64,000 nt of DNA from assembly GCA_002471275.1 (NCBI GenBank), contig DKPQ01000020.1, positions 181,038-245,037 on the forward strand, read 5' to 3'. The DNA comes from Flammeovirgaceae bacterium UBA7330. GTDB lineage: Bacteria; Bacteroidota; Bacteroidia; Cytophagales; Cyclobacteriaceae. The notes beneath the pieces are model-generated. The model saw nothing but the letters and a program-made list of their open reading frames with translations, searched no databases and was not told the origin of the DNA. Shown here one piece after another: positions 17,494 to 25,648 of the stretch; the first letter of the stretch is position 1; each line of letters begins with the position of its first letter. A program made the translations under genes and the position numbers.

Positions 17494-18603
17494 TTACTTC
17501 CTATGATGCTCATATTGTGTTGTCAGCTGGTTAAACATTGTTTCAAGATCTTCAACCTGTTTGTCAATGTTGAAATCTGATTCGATAAAGGATCTTCGTT
17601 CTTTGAAATCAGATATGCTATAGTTTTGACTTGTCGAAAATGCTAAAATTGCTTTTGATAGTGACTCAATATCACCCTCAGGGACTATCCAAGCCCATTC
17701 AGGTTTCTTTAACAACTCTGGAATACCTGCATGATCAGTTGTGATAATTCTTAGGCCTATAGCCATAGCTTCTTTGAGTGAGTTAGGGATCCCTTCCATA
17801 TCACCCCTTTCATCAGTTTTTGAAGCTTGGATCATGAAACTATAGGCCTTTAACTTAATAGATAATTCCTCATGACTGATTGATTTATTTAATCTTATAA
17901 AGTCTCCAACATTAAGTTCTTGAATCAATTCAATTAATTGATGACGAAGGGGTCCAGTACCATAAATATCAAGCATAAAACCTGGATCCAATTCTTTTTT
18001 AACAAGACCTATCGCCTTAACAATGTCATCAATACCTTTTTTTCCTACCAACCTGGAAATACAAATGCACTTATTTAATGGGTTATTAGATACATCAGTA
18101 AAATTAAACTTGGTAATATCTATTCCTGTATAATGTACAATGATCTTTTCTTCTGGCACACCGAGCGTTTTAACACGAATGGCCATTTCATTTGATCTTA
18201 CTAGGAACAAGTCTACATATTCTGATAAAGCTCCATAATCATATTCCGATATTTTTACAAAAACAGATACATCTGCACCTCGGAGTGAAACGACTACAGG
18301 TACATTCATCTTCCTGTCAACTTTCTCGAAAAAAAAGTGAGCGTCAAATCCGAATTGAAAGTAAATTATGTCCGGAGAAATCTTTTTTAAGATTTCCAAT
18401 AAATCTGATTTCGAGCCATGCTCATATGACCATGGATGTACAGTGAAATTTTTAGGTTCAGGAAAATACCTGGTATCATTATAAACACTGATCAGCCAGT
18501 GGATATCGAACTGCTTAAATCTTCTCATTTCTTCGTATATGAATACTTCTGAATATGGGAGATAATTACTTTTTATTACTAGTGCAACCATTTTATCTGT
18601 CAT
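17494..18603 (-). CDS. Glycosyltransferase family 4
   Basis: A 369-residue GT-B enzyme of the GT4 type. The N-terminal acceptor domain runs to about residue 175. The C-terminal nucleotide-sugar domain has SRLVGKKGIDDIVKAI, the DERGDMEGIPNSLKEAMAIG loop with the E-x7-E motif, and TTDHAGIPELL. It is cytosolic or membrane-associated and transfers an activated sugar; donor and acceptor cannot be read from sequence. It is 160 bp upstream of the LanC-like gene on the same strand. It could belong to the peptide cluster or, with the epimerase at 19183, to surface polysaccharide synthesis. Confidence 0.87.
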   Translation of the reverse strand: MTDKMVALVIKSNYLPYSEVFIYEEMRRFKQFDIHWLISVYNDTRYFPEPKNFTVHPWSYEHGSKSDLLEILKKISPDIIYFQFGFDAHFFFEKVDRKMNVPVVVSLRGADVSVFVKISEYDYGALSEYVDLFLVRSNEMAIRVKTLGVPEEKIIVHYTGIDITKFNFTDVSNNPLNKCICISRLVGKKGIDDIVKAIGLVKKELDPGFMLDIYGTGPLRHQLIELIQELNVGDFIRLNKSISHEELSIKLKAYSFMIQASKTDERGDMEGIPNSLKEAMAIGLRIITTDHAGIPELLKKPEWAWIVPEGDIESLSKAILAFSTSQNYSISDFKERRSFIESDFNIDKQVEDLETMFNQLTTQYEHHRK

Positions 18604-18880
18604 TTTTTACCATAAAAAATTATGTATAAGTGTCAGCTTGCGAGTCGAGAAATATAAATAGGTCAAAATAATAGCTTTATCATTTAATTTATTTAATAAT
18701 CCCAATTTCAATCATACTTAAGGTTTCCAATATTCGTGACTAGAATCTATCAAATTGCTAGAATTCAACCCTTTTATCAATGAAATGCAATTCGCGGAAT
18801 CTTTAGTATTGGCTAAATTATTAACGCTTTTTCATACTTCTTAAAAGAAAGCCACTAAGAATTTTTCTAATTTAAAGATA
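18604..18880. other. AT-rich intergenic stretch
   Basis: Together with the operator and degenerate peptide gene that follow, this separates the divergent GT4 and epimerase genes. No gene is visible here, and no clear promoter match was found. Confidence 0.4.
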
Positions 18881-18897
18881 GTCCAGAAATAGTGGAC
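18881..18897 (+). promoter_or_regulatory. 17-bp dyad operator (GG-peptide box), copy 3
   Basis: GTCCAGAAATAGTGGAC, 16/17 to consensus with a perfect GTCCA/TGGAC dyad. It stands before the degenerate precursor at 18933, closer than in the other copies, which suggests that the leader region between them was lost. Confidence 0.7.
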
Positions 18898-18932
18898 CAA
18901 AGAGAAATAAATTTGACATAGTATTATTCAAA

Positions 18933-19070
18933 GTGCGAGCTACGAGTAAATTCTGGTCTTACCGCGCCGGAACAGGTGTTGTATGGGATTTAGAAGACTG
19001 TACCATTGAAGCTCAAGCGGCAGGGGGACAACAATACTGTGGTAGCGGCGGTTTTTCCTGTACAGTTTAA
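18933..19070 (+). pseudogene. Degenerate or leader-less GG-peptide gene
   Basis: Open from GTG 18933 to TAA 19070 (45 codons). It reads SKFWSYRAGTGVVWDLEDCT and later QQYCGSGGFSCTV. SKFWSYRAG resembles the VSFRGG end of the other leaders with the double glycine altered. The normal basic leader with an ATG is absent, although the frame stays open upstream through the operator. Three cysteines remain, an odd number unlike the intact cores. The operator before it and the terminator after it show that it was a member of this peptide family. Confidence 0.65.
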
Positions 19071-19087
19071 TTAATGAATTGCGGTAA

Positions 19088-19119
19088 AATAATCTTCCAC
19101 TTCTTGGTGGAAGATTATT
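19088..19119 (+). terminator. Hairpin terminator after degenerate peptide gene
   Basis: AATAATCTTCCAC (19088-19100) pairs perfectly with GTGGAAGATTATT (19107-19119) across a 6-nt loop, followed by AATTTTCATTTT. A 13-bp stem like this is typical for the highly expressed small genes. Confidence 0.8.
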
Positions 19120-19182
19120 AATTTTCATTTTGGCAGCCAGATCGCTTCCTCTGTTAAATATAGAAAATCAATTATTATACAT

Positions 19183-20208
19183 ATGAAAATATTAATAACA
19201 GGTTGTGCTGGTTTTATTGGAATGCACTTATCTCTTAAATTATGTGCTGAAAACTTTGAGGTTATTGGAATAGATAATCTTGCACCGAATTATGACATAA
19301 ACCTTAAGATATCGCGCTTAATTAATCTTGGAGTTGACATGAATAGTAATTCAAAGGATAACAAGAGGTATTCAGAGAAAGGGATATGTTTTATTGAAAC
19401 AGATTTAAGAGATGATAAGATTTTTAGCATATTTAATGAATACAAATTTGATTACGTAATTCATTTGGCTGGGCTAGGAGGTGTTCGAAATTCATTAATA
19501 AACCCTAAAGACTATATTGGAAATAATATTAACGCGTTTGGAAATATTCTTGAAGCTTGTGCAAAAAATAATGTTAAACATCTTTTATTTGCCTCATCCT
19601 CATCTGTTTATGGAGAAAATCCAGGAAATCCCTCTCGCGAAGATGATGACACGAATTGTCCACTTTCCTTATACGCAGCTTCAAAAAAAGCCAATGAAAG
19701 TATGGCGTATTCATATTTCCATAACTATGATCTAGATTGTATTGGATTAAGATTTTTTACTGTCTATGGTCCATGGTGTAGGCCCGATATGGGCATGTCT
19801 ATATTTACAAAGAAAATAATTAGTAAAGAGCCTATTGACCTATTCAATTTTGGAAACTTAACAAGGGATTTTACCTATGTTCAGGATATTGTTGATGGAA
19901 TTAATTCAATTATAGAAAAGATTTCTTTCCAAACTAATCCCAATTACGATATTGTAAATATAGGCTTTGGAGAAAATATTGAAATTCAAGACATTATTAT
20001 CAGTTTAGAACGGGAATTGGGAATGAAAACCACCATAAATAAAATTGAGAACCAAAAAGGTGATGTATACAATACCTTATGTAATAATGAAAAATTGAAA
20101 ACTGTTTATGATTATCAACCAAAGATAGATATTGGAGTTGGAATCCCAAGATTTGTTAAGTGGTATAAGGAGTACTATCAAACACTATTGCTGGAAAAGG
20201 CTTATTAA
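19183..20208 (+). CDS. NAD-dependent sugar epimerase (UDP-glucuronate/galactose 4-epimerase type)
   Basis: A 341-residue extended short-chain dehydrogenase. TGCAGFIGMHL at residues 6-16 is the NAD-binding GxxGxxG motif, the catalytic pair is Tyr164-x3-Lys168 in YAASKKANE, and LRFFTVYGPWCRPDM follows. The overall length and the YGPWGRPDM-type motif are closest to UDP-glucuronate 4-epimerases. It supplies a nucleotide sugar, possibly for the GT4 enzyme on the other side of the gap. It lies 113 bp after the degenerate peptide gene and terminator, on its own. Confidence 0.87.
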   Translation: MKILITGCAGFIGMHLSLKLCAENFEVIGIDNLAPNYDINLKISRLINLGVDMNSNSKDNKRYSEKGICFIETDLRDDKIFSIFNEYKFDYVIHLAGLGGVRNSLINPKDYIGNNINAFGNILEACAKNNVKHLLFASSSSVYGENPGNPSREDDDTNCPLSLYAASKKANESMAYSYFHNYDLDCIGLRFFTVYGPWCRPDMGMSIFTKKIISKEPIDLFNFGNLTRDFTYVQDIVDGINSIIEKISFQTNPNYDIVNIGFGENIEIQDIIISLERELGMKTTINKIENQKGDVYNTLCNNEKLKTVYDYQPKIDIGVGIPRFVKWYKEYYQTLLLEKAY

Positions 20209-20548
20209 CAAAACTCTCATGAATGTTTTCTGAAATCGACATTGTTCATATTGTTGTTACTCACTCTCCGGGAAATTTATCAAACGACAAAAATCGATAC
20301 AGATGGAATGCCAAAACATATGGTACAACTTGATTCTAACTCAATAACCTACTGCGTCCGCCGCCTTGTCCACCCAAGTTTAACGTAGGTGGAAACTTTA
20401 GTGTAGGTAGATGACGAAGTTGATTTGCGTAGGTAGATAGGGAAGGTGGACCAACCTAATAGCCTATTGACCTATTAACCTAATAACCTATTAACCCCAT
20501 CTAGCACCCCACCGGTGCAAGCGTCCTCGTGATAGATGATTCACCTAA
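20209..20548. repeat. Mosaic intergenic repeat block A
   Basis: No gene. From about 20340 it holds the motifs found in the other blocks: a TTGTCCACCC...GTAGGTGGAA palindrome-like unit, 9-10 bp tandem words (CCTAATAACC, CTATTAACC) and a GCAAGCGTCCTCGTG unit at 20515-20532. Confidence 0.65.
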
Positions 20549-21667
20549 CTAAAAAACCTTCCCCATAACCAACACAGGATTGTCATCCTCGTTAAACTCG
20601 TACCCATCAAAGAGATCTGAAACATAGGACTCCAGCGCTGGATTGGCCTCCAGGTGCTCAATGATATCCAGGGCGGTGTATTTAATACTGATATGGTCCC
20701 CTTGCTGGCGTAAATCAAAAAGATACTCCATATCCTTTTTCATGAGATCATCTTCCAGTATAGAAACCTCAAATAATTTCTGCTTCACTTTATCAAAATA
20801 GAAAATCCTGGGGTTTTCACCTGAATTCTTCATTCTAACAAAGCCATTTGACATTTCCATGGATACATCATGCGTTCCAAGTAACATATGATTGGTACCA
20901 TTCATTGGGAACTGTAAACTTCTTCCTGTTGATGTCTTGTTGGGATCTACCTGATTACTGAATAGTAAATACAATTCAGGGACGAATTCATTGTCTGCAT
21001 AGCGATATAAAGTGTCTGATTCAGGAAAAAGTGAGTACACCTGATCACTTGCTTTAGAGATCCAGGTGATTCGATTTCCCATTGGTTTCTCTTCTGCTTC
21101 CTCAAACTTGATAGAATCTTTGATTTCCGTTGTATTGACATTCACACTGAACCTTTTGTAATCACCAAACGGATAACCAAAAGCCAGTATTTCCTCGTCA
21201 TTTACAAAGACCATCCTGGCAGCCTTATCAGGGATTGATATCTCATCTTTTGGGTAGCCGCTCGCCAAATCAAACACGAGTAATTCATTGCTACCCATGT
21301 GGGAGAGGTAAAGCTTTTCCTCTGAATTGTCCATAACCAGTGAAGCCACGTTATTGAATTCTCCCGGACCGTTCCCTTTTTTCGAAAGAATCCTAATAAA
21401 CTTTCCCTGCGATGTGAATTGCATAATATTATCCCTTGAATAGGTGATGATATACTTTTCACCTGCCAGGTAGTTGAAAAATGCCGGCAACAATGATTCT
21501 TCTGTGGTCTCCAGTCGCACCGCCCTGAGATTTGTTACCAGGTCACTGATCGCCAGTGTTTTGGTTGGATGACTCCCGTCAAGATCTAGAACCGGAAACT
21601 CCTTTGCCTCTTCTTTACACTGAACAAAGATCAATAGGCATAGGGTGAACATGATTGCATTCTTCAT
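20549..21667 (-). CDS. Six-bladed beta-propeller lipoprotein (divergent member)
   Basis: A 372-residue lipoprotein with lipobox IFVQC (Cys17). Blade-like repeats follow, for instance YIITYSRDNIMQFTSQGKFI with KGNGPGEFNNVASLVMD, then KLYLSHMGSNELLVFDLASG. The KKGNGPGEF block is the common signature of the Bacteroidota TolB-like/DUF4934 six-bladed propellers. It is less similar to the three propellers at 22120, 30382 and 42718 than these are to each other. Probably periplasmic or surface-exposed; ligand unknown. The CAAAATGA dyad lies 69 bp upstream of the start. Confidence 0.8.
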   Translation of the reverse strand: MKNAIMFTLCLLIFVQCKEEAKEFPVLDLDGSHPTKTLAISDLVTNLRAVRLETTEESLLPAFFNYLAGEKYIITYSRDNIMQFTSQGKFIRILSKKGNGPGEFNNVASLVMDNSEEKLYLSHMGSNELLVFDLASGYPKDEISIPDKAARMVFVNDEEILAFGYPFGDYKRFSVNVNTTEIKDSIKFEEAEEKPMGNRITWISKASDQVYSLFPESDTLYRYADNEFVPELYLLFSNQVDPNKTSTGRSLQFPMNGTNHMLLGTHDVSMEMSNGFVRMKNSGENPRIFYFDKVKQKLFEVSILEDDLMKKDMEYLFDLRQQGDHISIKYTALDIIEHLEANPALESYVSDLFDGYEFNEDDNPVLVMGKVF

Positions 21668-22119
21668 AATTTAGATGGAAGTTTAAACGAAGTTAATCAA
21701 AATTACCCATTATATACAGACTCCGGTCATTTCCAAGTTCTAACCAAAAGTTCATTTTGACCTTTCGGAATATGTCTTCTCCTTTCTGATTCCTATCTCC
21801 TGCGAAATCCGCGCAGAAGTTACTACCGTGCAATAACTGAATTTCCTGTTAACCAATTAACTCAATAAACCTAAACAAGTCAACCTATCATCTAGCGCAA
21901 GCGTCCGCTTGTAGTAGATTTGAACATCAATCTTTCCTTCGTCTGTCAGCCAACTTTACTCACGGTAGCTTCAGCATAGGCGGAAGCCTTTGTGGAGGTA
22001 AATAGGAAGAGGGTTTACTCCTTCTTATATACATTTTCAATTCATCTATTAGCTTTTATCTCAGAATTATAGATTACTTTAGGCTATACATTGTGTTACG
22101 TCATTATTAAAATACCGTT
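21668..22119. repeat. Intergenic block B with CAAAATGA element and palindromic repeats
   Basis: No gene. At 21736-21770 the minus strand has GAAAGGTCAAAATGAAC and a GTTAGAAC arm. At 21810-21832 lies a degenerate CGCGGAAGTTACTTCCGTGC palindrome and at 21893-21912 the AGCGCAAGCGTCCGCTTGT unit. AAT/TAACC tandem words lie between them. Confidence 0.65.
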
Positions 22120-23289
22120 ATGAATCCAATTCTAAGGGCTGCGTATTTGTTAAATACCTTAACCACTCTTTTTTTTCTATTGATCAATTTCTCGTGCAGT
22201 CAACATGCAGAGGAAAATTCCAGTCTGGATCTTGAAACAATCAACGTAAAAGAAGCTTTTGATAAAAAGGAAAAGTTGTTGCTTTCTGAAGTGGCGAGTA
22301 ACATAGAATACATCCCCTTGGAAACAAATGAAAAGTGCTTTATTGATAACTATGCGCGTATCGCAATCGATAAAGATTTCATAGTGGTAGTGAGCTTCCG
22401 CCAGATTTTCCTTTTCGATAGGATAAGCGGAGACTTTGTTCGTGAAGTTGGTGCTTATGGAAAAGGCCCCGGAGAATATACAGCTACAACACATCAGCCC
22501 TTTGACGCCGAGCGTAGAATTATTTATGCAGTGAGAGGTAAAGATATCTTAGAGTATAATCTGGATGGATCACTTAATAGAACAATCACTTCTCCATTTG
22601 ATTTCCTGGGACTCACCTTTACTATGATTAACACAGGAATATATGCTTCCTATATGCCAAATGTCTTAGGTGATAGTCCTGAATTTCTATTTTTATTTGA
22701 TGCTGAAGGCAACGAAGTTAAAGTAGTTCCCAATGTTAACTTCTATGAAAGAGAAGGTAAACTTTTTAATTTTTATGGAAAAGAAGCTGAATTCTACAAA
22801 CATGACAATCGTAATTACTTTAAAGAAATCTGGAACGACACACTTTTCATCTTGTCACCCGACACACTTGTTCCACACTATGTTTTCAATGCTGGGGACA
22901 TGTCCATCAATTTTGAATTACGAGGCAAGCAAGATGCAAGGGACCTAATGACAGATTTGCTGAGAATTCAGAATATTTTCGAATCTACTGACAATATCTT
23001 TTTTTCCTTTTCACATAATCAACAAATTTATGCAGCATATCACAACAAGAGTAACTCTGAAACCAAGATCAGTAACTATACGGAATTTGGAGACAATGGA
23101 TTTGTGGACGATATACTGGATATTGGTCATTTAGTTCCACAGGGTATATCAAATCAAAATGAACTTTATGGATTAATTATTCCGGATTCACTCACGCTAA
23201 CTTATTTGAAGAAGGGTGAACCCTACGCTAATGGGAGATCGATCTCTCTTGATTCAAACCCTGTTGTAGGAATTGCAAAGCTCCACTGA
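22120..23289 (+). CDS. Six-bladed beta-propeller lipoprotein
   Basis: A 389-residue lipoprotein with signal sequence and lipobox INFSC (Cys26). The N-terminal strand region reads NVKEAFDKKEKLLLSEVASN, then IEYIPLETNE. The first blade has VVVSFRQIFLFDRISGDFVR followed by YGKGPGEYTATTH, the DUF4934-type signature. The same succession is found in 30382-31530 and 42718-43872. It precedes the GG-peptide at 23547 on the same strand with a 257-bp gap that holds the peptide's own operator, so the two are neighbours but probably separate transcripts. Role unknown; an association with the peptides is possible. Confidence 0.82.
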   Translation: MNPILRAAYLLNTLTTLFFLLINFSCSQHAEENSSLDLETINVKEAFDKKEKLLLSEVASNIEYIPLETNEKCFIDNYARIAIDKDFIVVVSFRQIFLFDRISGDFVREVGAYGKGPGEYTATTHQPFDAERRIIYAVRGKDILEYNLDGSLNRTITSPFDFLGLTFTMINTGIYASYMPNVLGDSPEFLFLFDAEGNEVKVVPNVNFYEREGKLFNFYGKEAEFYKHDNRNYFKEIWNDTLFILSPDTLVPHYVFNAGDMSINFELRGKQDARDLMTDLLRIQNIFESTDNIFFSFSHNQQIYAAYHNKSNSETKISNYTEFGDNGFVDDILDIGHLVPQGISNQNELYGLIIPDSLTLTYLKKGEPYANGRSISLDSNPVVGIAKLH

Positions 23290-23427
23290 TTGGCGTATAA
23301 AGCCCATTCTTAAATTCTTTAAACCGGAACATAATGAATGGTCTTACAGTTTGATTCAGATAGTAAAATAAGGTTCCTTGTCCATTAAAAAACGGTGAAT
23401 TAGAATTATTGGGAGGAAAGTTACCGA

Positions 23428-23444
23428 GTCCAGAAATAATGGAC
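23428..23444 (+). promoter_or_regulatory. 17-bp dyad operator (GG-peptide box), copy 4
   Basis: GTCCAGAAATAATGGAC, identical to the consensus, 102 bp before the peptide start at 23547. This gene has only a partial second element (CTGAAAACCAGTTAA, about 23504-23520). Confidence 0.78.
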
Positions 23445-23546
23445 CCAGTTTACATTTCTTTGAAATGATGTCTATTTTATATTTTAAGTGAACATTTGGT
23501 CTTACTGAAAACCAGTTAATTTCAGAAATTATAACCTTTTTACAAA

Positions 23547-23759
23547 ATGGAGAATTCAAAAAAGTTTGGAAAACTAACACTTACTCAAGAAAAGCAGTTG
23601 GACGCTGAAAAACTAGTTCTTTTTAGAGGGGGAAGTACATGTAATTGTACTTGTGCAGATGGAGTGACGACGTTCACTTCAGGATGTACCCCTGCAGAAC
23701 AGGCGACTGCTACCCAAGAAAACTGCAACGGACAGGGTTCTACCTGCGGAGAAGCATAG
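23547..23759 (+). CDS. GG-leader Cys-rich peptide precursor 4
   Basis: A 70-residue precursor. The 29-residue leader (KKFGKLTLTQEKQLDAEKL, VLFRGG) lacks Cys. The 41-residue core is Thr/Gly/Ala-rich with six cysteines (STCNCTCADG, SGC, ENC, STC) and ends in GEA. It has the consensus operator upstream and a 28-bp perfect palindrome after the stop. Compared with the other cores it is nearly uncharged in the first half and has many Thr and Ser, which would suit O-glycosylation, although no evidence for that is in the sequence. Confidence 0.84.
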   Translation: MENSKKFGKLTLTQEKQLDAEKLVLFRGGSTCNCTCADGVTTFTSGCTPAEQATATQENCNGQGSTCGEA

Positions 23760-23776
23760 TGGATAATAAATTCATG

Positions 23777-23804
23777 GAATGTGAGCAGAATTCTGCTCAC
23801 ATTC
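23777..23804 (+). terminator. 28-bp perfect palindrome after peptide gene 4
   Basis: GAATGTGAGCAGAA followed at once by its exact complement. It can form a 14-bp stem in both transcripts and lies between the convergent peptide gene and the minus-strand gene at 23832. It lacks a long T-tract, so it is either a bidirectional terminator or a stabilising 3' stem. Confidence 0.6.
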
Positions 23805-23831
23805 TCTAAATTTATCAAGTATCTCAAGTTC

Positions 23832-24083
23832 CTAATTTCCCAAAGAGAATCCCATAGCTCTTTCAAGAAATTGGAGCCATCCACCTTTTACTACTTCCTG
23901 TCCTTTGTTTACATAATTAATCTCTCTAATGACGAGATGAAGGTATCTGCTAATATCTAATATATCCCAATTCATATACTGATCCGAAAGAGAATCTGGT
24001 TCAGATAAGTAATTCGACTTTCCCGGATTCATATTTGCCAATGCCTTATGGATAGTTACTTCCATGCTTTCTAATGAATTCAT
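23832..24083 (-). CDS. Small hypothetical protein (83 aa)
   Basis: I do not recognise it. It would be an 83-residue soluble protein, mostly helical by composition (MNSLESMEVTIHKALANMNP ... DISRYLHLVIREINYVNKGQ), with two tryptophans and no Cys. It is convergent with peptide gene 4, separated only by the palindrome. A CAAAATGA-containing element lies just upstream (24104-24135). Its place beside a peptide gene would allow an immunity function, but there is no direct evidence. A chance frame cannot be excluded. Confidence 0.45.
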   Translation of the reverse strand: MNSLESMEVTIHKALANMNPGKSNYLSEPDSLSDQYMNWDILDISRYLHLVIREINYVNKGQEVVKGGWLQFLERAMGFSLGN

Positions 24084-24192
24084 TTTATATCCAGAGGGAT
24101 ACGGCTCATTTTGACTAGGTCATTTTGATCCTTCAGTGAATAAGTCTCATGAAATCCCTAATATCTCAATAATTTCCTGAATTTTCAAAATC

Positions 24193-25236
24193 CTAATAAT
24201 CACTCGGCAACATAGCACCAACCCGCTTAATCCCCATATGTCCTGAAAAGCGAATGTCTGAACTGGGAGATGTTCCATCGCTAAAGACGTATATGCTATC
24301 AACACGAAAATGAAGCGAGGAAGGCTCGTAAGAGGATTTTGGTTTATGCTTCGTCAGGTCAAGAGGATAACCTTTTTTGCTGTAATAAAGGATCTGATAT
24401 TCGTGATCTTTTAGATTGATTAGCTTGATCCGGTCATCTATCCGGATCAGAGAATCCCCAAGGTCTACCGGCGCAGAGGTCACTTGTTGGCTAGCAGTGT
24501 CACTAAAATTCTCAAACATATTAAAGCCATTCTCTAAAAGCTGATCCCGAAATAAGCTTCGCAGAAAATGTTGCCTCGAATTGAAATATACTTCTTTCCT
24601 GTTATTGGCAATTTTCTTATCTCGATTGCTGACATCCTCAAAATGATACTTCGCAACGATTGTTGCAGAAGAAGTATTAAATGAATGACTTTCTGTGACA
24701 AATTTGAGCAAATCTACACTGACCTGATAGCCTAACTTGGGCATGTCCACCACCAAAGGTTCTGTTGCTGAAACACTCAATTTACGTTCATCCCTACTAA
24801 AGAGCAGACAATCATCATTGAGAAGCTTGGCATGCCTGCCCCAGTAGTCAACACCCAGGAACTCTTCTTTAAACCTGTTTAAATATTCCTGCCTCGTCCT
24901 TTTATCCAGAATCAAAACATCATCCAGGATGTTTTCTCTTGGTGCCATCGCAATGGTCACCACATCATCTGTTACCATTTCAACTTCAACAAATAAAGAC
25001 ATAGGTTGATAATTGAGGTGACTCACTTCAATTTGGGCTGGTAGGTTTGGAATAGTAAAACTGAACATTCCCTCTGTGTTGGAGGTAGTGGATTTCGTTG
25101 ATCCATCAATGTAAAGCAAGGCGTACTCAATGGGTTCGTTGCTGATTGAATCAATCAACCTCCCTTTCAATACGTTCTGACCAATCAAACTGACCCACGA
25201 AAAAAGAAATATGAGTATCAATATTTTTTTCACCAT
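24193..25236 (-). CDS. Carboxypeptidase-like regulatory-domain secreted protein
   Basis: A 347-residue secreted protein. The frame is open to 25467, but the upstream part is translated intergenic repeat; the start at 25236 (MVKKILILIFLF) gives a normal signal peptide ending near SLIGQ. Residues 22-105 form a carboxypeptidase-like regulatory beta-sandwich (LKGRLIDSISNEPIEYALLY, later SNTEGMFSFTIPN). Residues 110-347 are an uncharacterised conserved region typical of Bacteroidota cell-envelope proteins that carry this domain. It does not have a TonB plug or barrel. Single gene, next to repeat block C. Confidence 0.75.
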   Translation of the reverse strand: MVKKILILIFLFSWVSLIGQNVLKGRLIDSISNEPIEYALLYIDGSTKSTTSNTEGMFSFTIPNLPAQIEVSHLNYQPMSLFVEVEMVTDDVVTIAMAPRENILDDVLILDKRTRQEYLNRFKEEFLGVDYWGRHAKLLNDDCLLFSRDERKLSVSATEPLVVDMPKLGYQVSVDLLKFVTESHSFNTSSATIVAKYHFEDVSNRDKKIANNRKEVYFNSRQHFLRSLFRDQLLENGFNMFENFSDTASQQVTSAPVDLGDSLIRIDDRIKLINLKDHEYQILYYSKKGYPLDLTKHKPKSSYEPSSLHFRVDSIYVFSDGTSPSSDIRFSGHMGIKRVGAMLPSDY

Positions 25237-25648
25237 TACAAAGTTACTCCAGACTGCTGATTTCTGTGTTAGAAACTCATCAACTCCAAACATCTGAGTA
25301 TCCGAACAATTGAATTGTCTGTTGGAGCTACCTCCAGCGCGGAAGTTACTTCCGTCCACACGAATATCCAGATAACTGATTAAACAATAACTCAATAACT
25401 CAATAACTTTCCAACCACTCCGAACATCCGAATATCGGAAAATCCGAACATCTGACCCCCTACCCAATACCTAACTACCATCTAGCGCAAGCGTCCGTTT
25501 GTGATGATGCTATTCGATTGTATCGAATATTTCTAACTCATTAGCCCAATTGTCCACCGAAGCCTCGGCGAAGGTGGAATAACCCAATAACCCATTAACC
25601 ATCAACTCATTAACCCACCTTGTCCGCCGTAATTTCAATGAAGGCGAA
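25237..25648. repeat. Mosaic intergenic repeat block C
   Basis: No gene. Holds a CGCGGAAGTTACTTCCG palindrome (25337-25357), an AGCGCAAGCGTCCGTTTGTG unit (25484-25503), TATTCGATTGTATCGAATA (25511-25529), a TTGTCCACCGAAG...GAAGGTGGAA unit (about 25549-25580), tandem GAACATC/GAATATC words (25285-25320, 25418-25458) and tandem AACTCAATA/AACCCATTA words. All unit types recur in the other blocks. Confidence 0.75.

Noticed and set aside
25237..25467. N-terminal extension of the carboxypeptidase-like gene
   Set aside because: The extra 77 codons are translated intergenic repeat block C; the signal peptide begins at 25236.
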